Shown one piece after another: positions 8,083-16,839 of a stretch of 40,331 nt of DNA. The notes beneath the pieces were generated by a model that did no database searches, was not told the origin of the DNA, and saw only the letters and a list, made by a program, of their open reading frames with translations. The DNA comes from Clostridia bacterium (GTDB taxonomy: Bacteria > Bacillota > Clostridia > Christensenellales > CAG-138). The stretch spans positions 1-40,331 of the forward strand of contig QKAN01000142.1 of NCBI GenBank assembly GCA_003246365.1. Reading direction: 5' to 3'. The number at the start of each line of letters is the position of its first letter. Positions within the stretch are counted from its first letter, which is position 1. A program made the position numbers and the translations under genes.

Positions 8083-9585
8083 GTGGCGCTTCTGATGGGA
8101 ATCGACCTTGGCACCTCGGGCCTTAAGACCATCATCATCGACGAAACAGGCGAAGTGAAAGCGCTGAGCAAACGTTCCTATACCTTCGAATCCCCGCGCG
8201 GCGGATATGCGGAACACCAGCCGGAGGCATGGTGGAATGCCTGCAAGGAAACCATTCGGGAAGCGCTTTCAAAATGCGGAAGTCCGGCGGAAGAAATCGT
8301 CGGTGTCAGCTTTTCCGGTCAGATGCATGGTCTTGTCCCGCTCGATGGCAATCTTCAACCCGTTCGTCCCGCAATTTTACATTGCGACGCTCGCTCTGGC
8401 AAACAGGTGCAGCAAATGCGCCAGTTGCTCGGCCCGGATGGGATTCGGTCTCTGGTCATGAACCCGGTCTATACCGGATTTCTGCTGCCGTCCCTGCTCT
8501 GGGTGCGGGAAAATGAGCCGGAACACTTTGAAAAAATACGGCATGTCTGTCTGCCGAAAGACTACCTGAAACTGAAGTTGACAGGCGAGGTTTCCTCTGA
8601 TTTTTCGGATGCATCCGCAACGCTGGCATTCGACATCAAGCAAAACCGCTGGTCGGACACGATTCTGGATTTGGTCAAAGTACCGCGTTCCATTTTTCCG
8701 GAATGTTTTGCGACGACAGAGCGCGTTGGAACCGTGAGCGCGGAGGCGGCCAAGGAAACAGGACTGAAAGCCGGAACAATCGTTGCCGCAGGCGGCGGGG
8801 ATCAGGTGATGCAGGGCATCGGAAACGGCATGGTAAACGTTTGTGATGCTACGGTGAATATCGGTTCGAGCGGTCAGGTCAGTTTCCAAATTGACCAGCC
8901 GGTGTTGAACCCGAACCTGAACACCAACATGTTCTGCGGATATCAGCAAGGGCGATGGATTTTGTTCGGCGCGACGATGAGCGCGGGGTTATCGCTGGAA
9001 TGGTGGCACCGCAATTCCGGAAACGGCGACTATGCTGCACTTGACCGGGAAGCGGAAGAGACGAAGCCGGGCAGCGGCGGACTGCTGTTTCTGCCCTATC
9101 TCAATGGGGAACGGACACCCCATGTCGATCCGGATTTGAGCGCTGCATTTTTAGGCCTCAACATTGGCACGACGCATGCGCATATGTCCCGCGCGGTGAT
9201 GGAAGGCGTTGCATATTCGCTGATGCAGTGTTTGGAAATCTGCGAAGGACTGGGATTTCATGCGACGTCTCTGGTTGCCTCGGGCGGCGCGGCGCGCAGC
9301 AAACCCTGGCTGCAATTGCAGGCAGACCTTTACAACAAGCCGCTGCGCGTTTCCAAAACGCAGGAACAGGCGGGGCTCGGCGCGGCAATTGCCGCCGGTG
9401 TAGGTGCGGGAATCTACGACGATTTGAAAGCCGGATGCCAGGCCGCGGTGCAATATCGCGATGAGATCGTTCTGCCGGATGCGGAGCGGCACGAAACCTA
9501 TTTACAACTCTACGGTTTATATAAGGAAGCATTTTTCGGTAACCAGCGCATACTGGATCAACTCACGGCGTTTGGACGAAGTTAA
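8083..9585 (+). CDS. FGGY-family carbohydrate kinase, xylulokinase-like
   Basis: A 500-residue kinase with N-terminal phosphate-binding MGIDLGTSGLK, the xylulokinase-type SGQMHGLV motif (M81-H82), D102 in CDARS, and AGGGDQ with D240 as the presumed catalytic base. SGGAARSKPW near residue 403 is typical of the C-terminal nucleotide-binding domain. The GTG start is chosen because AAGGAGGGG lies 7-15 bases upstream and MGIDLGT follows directly. It is closest in appearance to XylB, which makes D-xylulose 5-phosphate, but no xylose isomerase is present and the neighbours suggest another ketose. Confidence 0.88.
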   Translation: MALLMGIDLGTSGLKTIIIDETGEVKALSKRSYTFESPRGGYAEHQPEAWWNACKETIREALSKCGSPAEEIVGVSFSGQMHGLVPLDGNLQPVRPAILHCDARSGKQVQQMRQLLGPDGIRSLVMNPVYTGFLLPSLLWVRENEPEHFEKIRHVCLPKDYLKLKLTGEVSSDFSDASATLAFDIKQNRWSDTILDLVKVPRSIFPECFATTERVGTVSAEAAKETGLKAGTIVAAGGGDQVMQGIGNGMVNVCDATVNIGSSGQVSFQIDQPVLNPNLNTNMFCGYQQGRWILFGATMSAGLSLEWWHRNSGNGDYAALDREAEETKPGSGGLLFLPYLNGERTPHVDPDLSAAFLGLNIGTTHAHMSRAVMEGVAYSLMQCLEICEGLGFHATSLVASGGAARSKPWLQLQADLYNKPLRVSKTQEQAGLGAAIAAGVGAGIYDDLKAGCQAAVQYRDEIVLPDAERHETYLQLYGLYKEAFFGNQRILDQLTAFGRS

Positions 9586-9631
9586 CATAAACAAGAAAAA
9601 GTTTGGAAATGAAGTGATCTATTTGAATGCT

Positions 9632-11155
9632 ATGACCAAAACAAACAATGCGAGCGACTACATCTTGGATTGTCAGGGGATTTCGAAATCCTTTGGCGGC
9701 ACCCATGCACTGCAGGGCGTACAACTTCAGGTAAAACCCGGCGAAGTTCACGCGCTCCTCGGCGAAAACGGCGCGGGAAAATCGACGCTGATGAAGATCA
9801 TCATCGGCCTGCAGAAGCAGGATACCGGCGAAATCTTCTTTGAAGGCAAGCCATATTCCGCAAACGGACCGGCTGAAGCAATTCGCGCAGGCATCTCCAT
9901 GATTCATCAGGAATTGAATCCGGAACCGTATCTTTCGATTGCAGAAAGCATTTTCCTCAAGCGGGAAGATACGTACAAAAATACGCCGTTTTTGCACAAG
10001 ACCGAGACCAACAAGCGCGCGACGGAATTGCTTTCGCAATATAACCTCAACATGAATCCCAAGGCGCTGATGGAATCGCTCACGCTGGCGCAGATGCAGA
10101 TGATTGAAATCCTGAAGGCGGTTTCCTGCAACGCGCGTCTGGTCATAATGGACGAGCCGACCTCGTCGCTGGACAGCGAGGAGACTGAACGGCTGTTTAA
10201 GACGATTCGAAACCTCAAGGAACAGGGCGTTACGATCATCTACATTTCGCACCGCATGGAAGAAATCTTTAAGATTTGCGACTCCTATTCGGTGTTCCGC
10301 GATGGTCACTTTATCGGAACGGGTCGTGTAGACGAAATTTCGGTCAACGAGCTGATCTCCATGATGGTAGGCCGGAAAGTAGAAAACATTTTCCCCAAAG
10401 TGGATTGTCCGATCGGCGACGTGGTGTTCAAAGCCGAAGGCCTTTCCGGCAAGGGATTCAAGGATATCAGCTTTGAAGTGCATGCTGGTGAAATCGTTGG
10501 CTTTTCTGGGCTTGTCGGCTCCGGACGCAGCGAAACCATGCGCGCGATATTCGGCCTTGATCCGCTCAAGAGCGGCAAGATGTATTTGAACGGAAAAGAG
10601 CTGAAGATCAAGAGCCCCAGAGACGCTATTTCAAAGGGAATTGCGATGATCAACGAGGACCGCAAGAACTATGGTCTTTGCCTGTTCCGGTCCATCCGCG
10701 AGAACATTTCCCTGCCCAACCTGCCGGCAAAGCAGAAGGGCGTGCTGATCAATCAGCGGCGGGAAAAGGAAGAATGCCGCGCAATCGCAAAGACGCTCAC
10801 CGTCAAGATGGCGAGCATCGAATCGCAGGCATATAGCCTCAGCGGCGGAAACCAGCAAAAGGTCGTTATTTCAAAATGGGTTATGGCAACGCCGAAACTG
10901 CTCATTTTAGACGAGCCGACCAGAGGCGTTGACGTAGGCGCAAAATCGGAAATCCATTCGCTGATGAGCAAATTTGCCTCCGAAGGCATGGCGATTATCA
11001 TGGTATCTTCCGAATTGCCGGAAGTGATGGGCATGAGCGACCGAATCCTGATTTACCACGAGGGAAGGATTAACGGAGAAGTAAAGCGCGCCGACATTCT
11101 GAATGCCAGCGTCGACCAGGAAACAATTTTGAGCAAAGAATTTGGCGGGAGATAA
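9632..11155 (+). CDS. Sugar ABC transporter ATP-binding protein, RbsA/MglA-type
   Basis: A 507-residue protein with two fused ABC domains that powers uptake by the permease at 11164. Domain 1 has Walker A GENGAGKST (about residues 44-52) and Walker B LVIMDEPTSSLD. Domain 2 has a degenerate Walker A GLVGSGRSE, a clean signature LSGGNQQKV and Walker B LLILDEPTRGVD; this asymmetry is normal in the CUT2 family. The start is uncertain. ATG 9632 is chosen, but in-frame GTG 9614 and TTG 9623 sit nearer GGAAATGAAG. The frame is open back into the kinase gene, so a longer call there would be an artefact. Confidence 0.92.
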   Translation: MTKTNNASDYILDCQGISKSFGGTHALQGVQLQVKPGEVHALLGENGAGKSTLMKIIIGLQKQDTGEIFFEGKPYSANGPAEAIRAGISMIHQELNPEPYLSIAESIFLKREDTYKNTPFLHKTETNKRATELLSQYNLNMNPKALMESLTLAQMQMIEILKAVSCNARLVIMDEPTSSLDSEETERLFKTIRNLKEQGVTIIYISHRMEEIFKICDSYSVFRDGHFIGTGRVDEISVNELISMMVGRKVENIFPKVDCPIGDVVFKAEGLSGKGFKDISFEVHAGEIVGFSGLVGSGRSETMRAIFGLDPLKSGKMYLNGKELKIKSPRDAISKGIAMINEDRKNYGLCLFRSIRENISLPNLPAKQKGVLINQRREKEECRAIAKTLTVKMASIESQAYSLSGGNQQKVVISKWVMATPKLLILDEPTRGVDVGAKSEIHSLMSKFASEGMAIIMVSSELPEVMGMSDRILIYHEGRINGEVKRADILNASVDQETILSKEFGGR

Positions 11156-11163
11156 ACGGAACA

Positions 11164-12144
11164 ATGGAATTAAAAGGTGAAAAAAAGATCCTTGGAATGG
11201 ATCAGCACGATCTCAATATTTTCATGAAGCGCTACGGAATCGTATTCGTCATGCTTGGCATGTTCGTGATACTGATGTTCGCGTCGCCCAACTTCCTGAA
11301 AACCAACAACCTGATTAACATTCTGGTGTCGGTTTCCATCAACGGTGTACTTGCGCTCGGCATGGTGTTTGTCATCACGGCCGGCGGCATCGATCTTTCC
11401 ATCGGCGCAATGCTGGCGCTGGCGAGCACAACGATCGGCGTGGTGCTCAACATGACGGGAAGCAACCTGCTTGCGTGTATCGCCGCGATTGCAATCTGCG
11501 GATTGCTCGGCTTTGTAAACGGCGTATTGGTTGCAAAGTTTAACATGTTCCCGTTCGTCGTTACCCTTGCCAGCCAGCTCGTTATCCGCGGCTTGGGCTT
11601 CGTAATCTCCGGCGGATATTCCTTTGCGCTGGCGAACCCGACATTCTCGCAGATCGGCCTCGGCAAACTCTTCCCGTTCATGCCGTACCCCGTGATTATC
11701 CTGCTGGCGGTATTCTTTATCTCTTACGTACTGCTGCACTGGACCAAATTTGGCCGCTACGTATATGCGGTTGGCGGAAACATCAACGCGGCAACGGCAT
11801 CCGGCGTCAACATCTTCTGGACGCGCACCATGACATTCGTCATCAGCGGCGTGTTTGCCGGAATCGCGGGCATTCTGATGACGGCAAAGATCAACGCTGC
11901 TCAGCCGAACATCGGCGTTGGCTATGAAACGGATGCTATCGCGGCTTGCGTCATCGGCGGAACATCGTTCGCCGGCGGTATTTCAACCATCCCCGGTACG
12001 CTGGTTGGTATCGTAATCATCGGCCTGATCTACAACGGCATGAACCTCATCGGCGTAGAATCCTATTACCAGACGATCGTCAAAGGTTTGCTGATCATCG
12101 GCGCCGTCATGCTGGATATGACAATCAACAAAAAACGCGGTTAA
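11164..12144 (+). CDS. Sugar ABC transporter permease, RbsC/MglC-type
   Basis: A 326-residue membrane permease with roughly ten hydrophobic segments. The family signature AGGIDLSIGAM lies near residue 75 and the conserved GGTSFAGGIST near 265, both typical of ribose/galactose-type (CUT2) permeases. It sits 8 bases after the ATPase and before the binding protein. Family members import monosaccharides rather than oligosaccharides, so this operon handles a monosaccharide or small polyol, unlike the MalFG loci at the window edges. Confidence 0.95.
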   Translation: MELKGEKKILGMDQHDLNIFMKRYGIVFVMLGMFVILMFASPNFLKTNNLINILVSVSINGVLALGMVFVITAGGIDLSIGAMLALASTTIGVVLNMTGSNLLACIAAIAICGLLGFVNGVLVAKFNMFPFVVTLASQLVIRGLGFVISGGYSFALANPTFSQIGLGKLFPFMPYPVIILLAVFFISYVLLHWTKFGRYVYAVGGNINAATASGVNIFWTRTMTFVISGVFAGIAGILMTAKINAAQPNIGVGYETDAIAACVIGGTSFAGGISTIPGTLVGIVIIGLIYNGMNLIGVESYYQTIVKGLLIIGAVMLDMTINKKRG

Positions 12145-12240
12145 GAGACAACTATCTGCCTTCGCGGAACGCGAACAACATCTAATTGATCTTACCCCCA
12201 AAAATAATGGGTAAAGATAAAAAAACAGGAGGAATACAAA

Positions 12241-13251
12241 GTGAAGAAAGTACTCGTTCTAGTGTTAGCGCTCTTCATGGCCATGAGCTTCGTTGCCTGC
12301 GCCAGCCAAAGCGCGACGACGGCCGCGACCACCGAAGAAGCGACCACAACCACCGAAGCAGCCACCACGGAAGTTGCAGCTGCATCCGAAATCAATGTCG
12401 CATACATTGCGAAGAACACCGTAGACGCGTTCCATGCCACGCTGAACGGTGCAGCCAAAGTTGCGCTCGACGCCATGGTAGCCGACGGCACGATTGCCAG
12501 CTGGCAGCTCTATGATGGTCAGACCGACCCGATCATCCAGACCAACCTGATTGAAGACGCGATCAACAATGGCGCGAACTTCGTCATCCTGCTCCCGGCA
12601 GAAGCCGAAGGCAGTGCTCCCGTGGTTTCCCGCTGTGCGGAAGCCGGTATCCCGATTATCGTTGTTAACTCCATGACGAACAACACCACCGATCTCGCGA
12701 CGGCTTTTGTCGGTTCCAATGACGTTCAAGCCGGTGAGATGATGGCGCAGTTCGTTCTGGATCAGATTCCCGATGGTGGTAAGTATGCCCACATGATGGG
12801 TATTGTCGGTAACTCTGCTCAGATTCAGAGAGGCGAGGGTATCGCCAATATTATGGGTGCCCAGAGCAACTGGAGCAGCGTTGGTGATTTTGCAGCGGAT
12901 TGGTCCGCGGACAAAGCAGTCAGCTTCGCAACAGACGTTCTCACCCAGTATGGTGATGAAATCAAAGCGATCATCTGCGACAACGACGACATGTCGTCTG
13001 CTGTCCAGGCGTATTGCAACTCTGTCGGCCGCAGCGACATCGTCTGCATCGGTGTAGACGGCAACGCTGGCCCGCTCCAGATGGTTAAGGATGGCGCGCT
13101 TCTCGCGACCGTTCTCCAGGATGGCGCCGCTCAGGTTACGACAGCTATCTCCCTGATTCCGGACGTGATCGCCGGTAACACCGTTGAAAAGTCCATCATG
13201 GTTCCGTTTACGCTCGTAACGTCGGAAAACGTTGACCAGTACCTGAAATAA
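12241..13251 (+). CDS. Sugar-binding lipoprotein, RbsB-type periplasmic-binding fold
   Basis: A 336-residue extracellular lipoprotein that delivers sugar to the 11164 permease. The signal peptide is MKKVLVLVLALFMAMSFVAC, with C20 as the likely lipidated residue, followed by a Thr/Ala/Glu-rich linker to about residue 45. The type 1 binding fold is indicated by DAFHATLNGA, the DPIIQTNLIEDAINNGANFV segment and CIGVDGNAG. The GTG start has CAGGAGGAA 8 bases upstream. Unusually, the binding protein is last in the transporter triad and is followed by a structured 273-base leader before the enzymes. Confidence 0.94.
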   Translation: MKKVLVLVLALFMAMSFVACASQSATTAATTEEATTTTEAATTEVAAASEINVAYIAKNTVDAFHATLNGAAKVALDAMVADGTIASWQLYDGQTDPIIQTNLIEDAINNGANFVILLPAEAEGSAPVVSRCAEAGIPIIVVNSMTNNTTDLATAFVGSNDVQAGEMMAQFVLDQIPDGGKYAHMMGIVGNSAQIQRGEGIANIMGAQSNWSSVGDFAADWSADKAVSFATDVLTQYGDEIKAIICDNDDMSSAVQAYCNSVGRSDIVCIGVDGNAGPLQMVKDGALLATVLQDGAAQVTTAISLIPDVIAGNTVEKSIMVPFTLVTSENVDQYLK

Positions 13252-13524
13252 GTCTAGAACAAAGAACCTACACAAATATCGAATATTTGGTTGGGAGCAG
13301 CCCTCAAACGGGGGTTGCTTCCGACCAAAGTAAGTTTTGCATGCCAAAAAACAACCCGGAATAATGGTATTCCGACAAAGGATATCCGGTACAGCGGCGT
13401 CTGAATGCGCAAATTTGGTCTCAGCATGTGAGAAAATTATGATTCAGAAACCAAGACCTGACATCTAAACAATGTCGGCTTACATATACAAGTATTATAT
13501 TTAAAATATCGGAGGATTGCAACT
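13252..13524 (+). promoter_or_regulatory. Structured intergenic RNA region between binding protein and aldolase
   Basis: 273 bases with no gene but at least four hairpins. They are a long one at 13289-13326, CGGAATA-ATGG-TATTCCG at 13357-13374, GGTCT (13417-13421) with AGACC (13454-13458), and CTGACAT/ATGTCGG (13458-13478). The first may separate high expression of the binding protein from the enzymes. The rest may be an attenuator or unknown cis-acting RNA. No known riboswitch class was recognised. Confidence 0.5.
13289..13326 (+). terminator. Long intercistronic hairpin (terminator or mRNA-stabilising)
   Basis: GGTTGGGAGCAGCCCTC pairs with GGGGGTTGCTTCCGACC over about 17 positions, including G-U pairs, around a short AAAC loop, 38 bases after the binding-protein stop. 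No proper T run follows, so partial termination or 3'-end protection is more likely than full stop. Confidence 0.65.
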
Positions 13525-14394
13525 GTGTTAGTGAACATGAAAGAGATACTCGCCGTCGCAAACGAGAAGAGTTTTGCCGTGCCGGCCTTCAATATCGGAA
13601 CTTGTCAAATAATGAAGGCGGTAGTGGAATGCTGCGAAGAAAAACAGGCGCCTGTTATTTTCGCGGTCCATCCCAAAGAACTTGAGTTCCAGGGCGACAG
13701 CGCGATGGCCGCGCTGCGCGACGCCGCTGAAAAAGCAAAAGTTCCGGTTTGCATCCATATGGATCACAGCGCAACGGTAGAAGAAATTCTGCACGCGGTG
13801 CGCATGGGCTTTACGTCCGTCATGATCGATGCATCTCATATGTCGTTTGAAGACAACGTCAAAATTTCCAAGCAGATTGTCGATATGGTTCACCCGCTGA
13901 ACATTTCCGTTGAAGCGGAACTCGGCACCATCGGAACCACCGGCAACGACAAAGAAGGCGGCACCAGCGAAATCATCTACACCGATCCGGACGACGTGGT
14001 GAAGTTTGTCGACGCAACCGGAATCGATTGCCTCGCGATTGCGATTGGTACCGCGCACGGCATTTATCCGAAAGGCTTTAAGCCCGAGCTCAAACTCGAT
14101 CTTTTGACGGAGATCAAGAAAAAATCGAAAGTTCCGCTCGTTCTCCACGGCGGTTCCGCAAACCCCGACGAGGAAATTGCCGAGAGTGTGAAGCGCGGCA
14201 TCAACAAAATCAATATTTCATCCGACATAAAAGACGCGCTCTATCAGGAACTGCGCAAGACGCTTGCCAACGATCCGAAAGTTCGCGAACCGTTTGAACT
14301 CTATCTTGACGGTATTGCGGAAATGAAAAAGACCATCAACCACAAGATTGACCTGTTCAACGCAGGCGACAAAGTCAAGTACTACAGTTTATAA
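13525..14394 (+). CDS. Class II (zinc) ketose-phosphate aldolase, FbaA/GatY/KbaY family
   Basis: A 289-residue aldolase that would cleave a ketose phosphate or bisphosphate to dihydroxyacetone phosphate and an aldehyde. Zinc and catalytic residues are visible: HMDH (catalytic D80, ligand H81), VEAELG near 129-134, GTAHG (H178) and LHGGS (H208). The GTG start at 13525 has GGAGG 9 bases upstream; in-frame GTG 13531 and ATG 13537 are alternatives. Placement after two sugar kinases and an importer suggests it splits the pathway-specific ketose phosphate rather than serving glycolysis. The substrate among fructose, tagatose or other ketoses cannot be read. Confidence 0.88.
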   Translation: MLVNMKEILAVANEKSFAVPAFNIGTCQIMKAVVECCEEKQAPVIFAVHPKELEFQGDSAMAALRDAAEKAKVPVCIHMDHSATVEEILHAVRMGFTSVMIDASHMSFEDNVKISKQIVDMVHPLNISVEAELGTIGTTGNDKEGGTSEIIYTDPDDVVKFVDATGIDCLAIAIGTAHGIYPKGFKPELKLDLLTEIKKKSKVPLVLHGGSANPDEEIAESVKRGINKINISSDIKDALYQELRKTLANDPKVREPFELYLDGIAEMKKTINHKIDLFNAGDKVKYYSL

Positions 14395-14412
14395 GACAAG
14401 GAGGCAACGCAT

Positions 14413-15615
14413 ATGTCCAGCGATTCCATCAAAAAAATATTTAACAAGGGAAAAGGTGTGCTTCAGCTGACGCCAACATGGGTGCCGCGCGGGTTCAACG
14501 AACCCGGACGCAGACTGCGTTTGCATCCCGATGACTACTTTGCGTTTGGCATGGAACGCGGCGGCATATGCGAGCGTTGGCTCGGTTCCGTAACCGTCGC
14601 GCTCAACGGCCCAAAGACCGGCCCGACAGAGGGCATGAGTTATGTTCTCGCGGACGCGAAAACGCACGAAAAGGTTCTCTTTGCCGACGTGGTGAAGGAA
14701 CTCGGCGCAGATCTGATCGGCGACTCTCTGCAGGAAACCTACGGCACATGGCCGACGTTTGCAAAGCTGTACGATTATGATAAGCCCCTGTTCCACCACC
14801 TGCATTTGACGGAAGACCGCGCCAACAAAATCGGCCGTCACGGCAAGCCGGAGGCATATTATTTTCCGGTTCAGTATAACTCGTATCTCGGCAGATTCCC
14901 GCTGACGTATTTCGGTTTTGATCCTTCCACCACCAAGGAAGAGGTCATGGAATGCATCCGCAACTACGGCAAGCAGGATACCAGAATTACGGAATTGTCC
15001 CGCGCATACCGCATTCAACTGGGAACCGGCTGGTATACCCCGGCGGGCGTAATTCACGCTCCCGCGTCCGTGGTAACCTATGAGCCGCAGTGGAACAGCG
15101 ACGTCAACACCATCATGGAAAACGTGACCATGGGCGAGGTAAACCCCGTCAACCTGCTGACCGACTGCCAGCCGCAGGAAGAAAAAGGAGATGTGGAAGC
15201 CCTGTTCGACCAAATCGACTGGGAAGAAAGCACGCGCTGCGACTATAAAGAAAAGTATTTCCGCGCACCAAAACCCCTGCCCGAAACACAAAAGGGTTTG
15301 GCGGAAAAATGGGTCGCATATGCCAACGAATGGATCGCGGCAAAAGAAGTTACGGTAGCTCCCGGCGCCAAAGTAAAACTCAGCGACCAGGCCTGCTATT
15401 GCGCGCTTGTTCTGCAGGGACACGGTACCTTCGGTGAATTTGAATGCGAAGCGCCCGGCGTGCTCCGGTTTGAGGATATTTCCGGCGATGAATTCTTTGT
15501 TGCAGAAAGCGCGGCGAAGAAGGGCATTGTTGTGGAAAACACAAGCAGCTATGAGCCGCTGATCATCCTCCAGAATTTTGCAAACAACAACCCTGCCGTT
15601 CCGCAGACTCTGTAA
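14413..15615 (+). CDS. Phosphomannose-isomerase-like cupin protein, unknown substrate
   Basis: A 400-residue protein I do not recognise as a named enzyme. The central part resembles the metal site of class I mannose-6-phosphate isomerases: HHLHLTEDRANKIG (H129, H131), GKPEAYYF (E147) and WYTPAGVIHAPAS (H215) match the family's Q/H-x-H, GKxE and PAGxxHA pattern. A second, C-terminal beta-rich domain (about 290-390) looks cupin-like without obvious ligands. The ATG has AAGGAGG upstream and the gene is 18 bases after the aldolase. An aldose-ketose isomerase acting on the imported sugar is the most sensible guess, but this is inference from the metal site and context. Confidence 0.72.
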   Translation: MSSDSIKKIFNKGKGVLQLTPTWVPRGFNEPGRRLRLHPDDYFAFGMERGGICERWLGSVTVALNGPKTGPTEGMSYVLADAKTHEKVLFADVVKELGADLIGDSLQETYGTWPTFAKLYDYDKPLFHHLHLTEDRANKIGRHGKPEAYYFPVQYNSYLGRFPLTYFGFDPSTTKEEVMECIRNYGKQDTRITELSRAYRIQLGTGWYTPAGVIHAPASVVTYEPQWNSDVNTIMENVTMGEVNPVNLLTDCQPQEEKGDVEALFDQIDWEESTRCDYKEKYFRAPKPLPETQKGLAEKWVAYANEWIAAKEVTVAPGAKVKLSDQACYCALVLQGHGTFGEFECEAPGVLRFEDISGDEFFVAESAAKKGIVVENTSSYEPLIILQNFANNNPAVPQTL

Positions 15616-15626
15616 GGAGAACTGCC

Positions 15627-16484
15627 ATGTATTTTAAATTTGGAGTAGACAGTTTCATCTGGGCGGAAAGCTTTGGTGAAAAGGATCTCTGGATCATTCA
15701 AAAAGCAAAGGAACTGGGCTTTGAAGCGGTTGATTTCGCGATTTCGAACCCGTTTACGTTTCCGACAGAACAGGTGAAAGCGGAGCTGGAACGCGTCGGC
15801 ATCGACTGCGTTTGCACGACGACGCTGACCGAGACCACCAACCCGATTTCGCCTGATCCCGCGATCCGCGCGGAAGGTGTTCGCGCGATGAAAAAGTGCG
15901 TGGACATCTGCAACACACTCGGCTCACCGATTCTCGGCGGCGTGAACTATGCCGCTTGGGGATATATCACGAAACGTCCGCGGACAGATGAGGAATGGGC
16001 ATGGGGTGTTTCCTGCATGCGCGAAGTCGGAGAATACGCCAAAAAAACCGGAGACGTCGTTATCTGCGTTGAGTGCGTGAACCGCTTTGAAACGTTCTTC
16101 CTGAACATCGCGGAGGATGCGGTCAAGTTCTGCAAAGACGTAGGCACCGGCAATATCAAGGTACATCTCGACTGCTTCCATATGATCCGCGAAGAAAAGA
16201 GCTTTTCCGGCGCGGTCAAAACCTGCGGAAAAGAATACCTCGGTTATATTCACGTCAACGAAAACGACCGCGGCATCCCCGGAACGGGACTTGTGCCGTT
16301 CAAGGAGTTTTTCCAGGCCGTTGCGGAAGTTGGATACAAAGGTCCGCTGACGATTGAATCATTTGATCCGAGTTTCACGGAACTTGCGGGCAACTGCGCA
16401 ATTTGGCGTACGTTTGCGCCGACTGGCGAAGCGCTGGCGACCGAAGGCCTTGCGAATCTGAAACGAATCGCGGCTGAACTGTAA
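15627..16484 (+). CDS. TIM-barrel sugar isomerase/epimerase, D-tagatose/D-allulose 3-epimerase-like
   Basis: A 285-residue protein of the xylose-isomerase-like TIM-barrel (AP endonuclease 2) family. The catalytic set of ketose 3-epimerases is recognisable: E149 in VECVNRFE, D182 and H185 in HLDCFHM, H209 in YIHVNENDR, R215, and E244 in IESFD. The spacing is near that of Pseudomonas D-tagatose 3-epimerase as I recall it. Such enzymes epimerise C3 of free or phosphorylated ketoses and could interconvert D- and L-erythrulose or epimerise a hexulose. It lies between two cupin genes in the operon. The family is firm; the substrate is unknown. Confidence 0.84.
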   Translation: MYFKFGVDSFIWAESFGEKDLWIIQKAKELGFEAVDFAISNPFTFPTEQVKAELERVGIDCVCTTTLTETTNPISPDPAIRAEGVRAMKKCVDICNTLGSPILGGVNYAAWGYITKRPRTDEEWAWGVSCMREVGEYAKKTGDVVICVECVNRFETFFLNIAEDAVKFCKDVGTGNIKVHLDCFHMIREEKSFSGAVKTCGKEYLGYIHVNENDRGIPGTGLVPFKEFFQAVAEVGYKGPLTIESFDPSFTELAGNCAIWRTFAPTGEALATEGLANLKRIAAEL

Positions 16485-16502
16485 TGAAGTAAGGATATTG
16501 AA

Positions 16503-16826
16503 ATGAAAGTTATAAAACCATCCGAGGCCGAGCAAATTACCCAGTTTGGCGGAATCGTTCGTCCGGCACTCGCCATTGGCGAGAGCGTTCAGCTCAGTTG
16601 CGGCACATTGACGCTGCAACCCGGCGAACAGATGAAGGAAATTGAAAAGCACAACTCGGACGAAATTTTCTTTGTCGCATCCGGCGAACTGAAAGTTGCT
16701 GGAGAAGACGGTGCAAGCATCTACGCCAAAGCAGGCGAGATCGTGTATTTGCCGATGGGAGAATGGCACCTGTCCAGCAATCCCGGCGGCGTACAGACGG
16801 TGCTGTTCTGGGTGAACAGAGATTAA
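16503..16826 (+). CDS. Small single-domain cupin
   Basis: A 107-residue cupin. Motif 2, G-x5-P-x-G-x2-H-x3-N, is perfect in GEIVYLPMGEWHLSSN. Motif 1 is altered: HNSDEIFF has Ser where the second metal-binding His normally sits, so metal binding may be weaker or different. It lies between the epimerase-like and RpiB-like genes with spacings under 20 bases. Small cupins in sugar operons are sometimes mutarotases, isomerases or lyxose-isomerase-like proteins. No function is assigned. Confidence 0.78.
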   Translation: MKVIKPSEAEQITQFGGIVRPALAIGESVQLSCGTLTLQPGEQMKEIEKHNSDEIFFVASGELKVAGEDGASIYAKAGEIVYLPMGEWHLSSNPGGVQTVLFWVNRD

Positions 16827-16839
16827 TAAGGAGATCGGC

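Noticed and set aside
8083-9585. Classical xylose pathway
   Set aside because: The kinase looks like XylB, but there is no xylose isomerase and the other operon enzymes are not needed for xylose use, so the gene is not named xylB.
9461-9631. Long N-terminal extension of the RbsA-type ATPase overlapping the FGGY kinase
   Set aside because: The extra residues overlap the kinase gene in another frame and have no homology to ABC ATPases; family start is near 9632.
13289-13326. Full Rho-independent terminator ending the transporter transcript
   Set aside because: The stem is strong but no T run follows, and the next genes clearly belong to the same pathway; listed only as an intercistronic hairpin.
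12265-13347. Long minus-strand open frame opposite the sugar-binding lipoprotein gene
   Set aside because: It mirrors codon structure of the clear lipoprotein gene on the plus strand, shows no recognisable domain and is rich in Arg, His and Asn as antisense shadows are. The same applies to long minus-strand frames opposite 1446-2573, 14389-15423 and 37970-39010.
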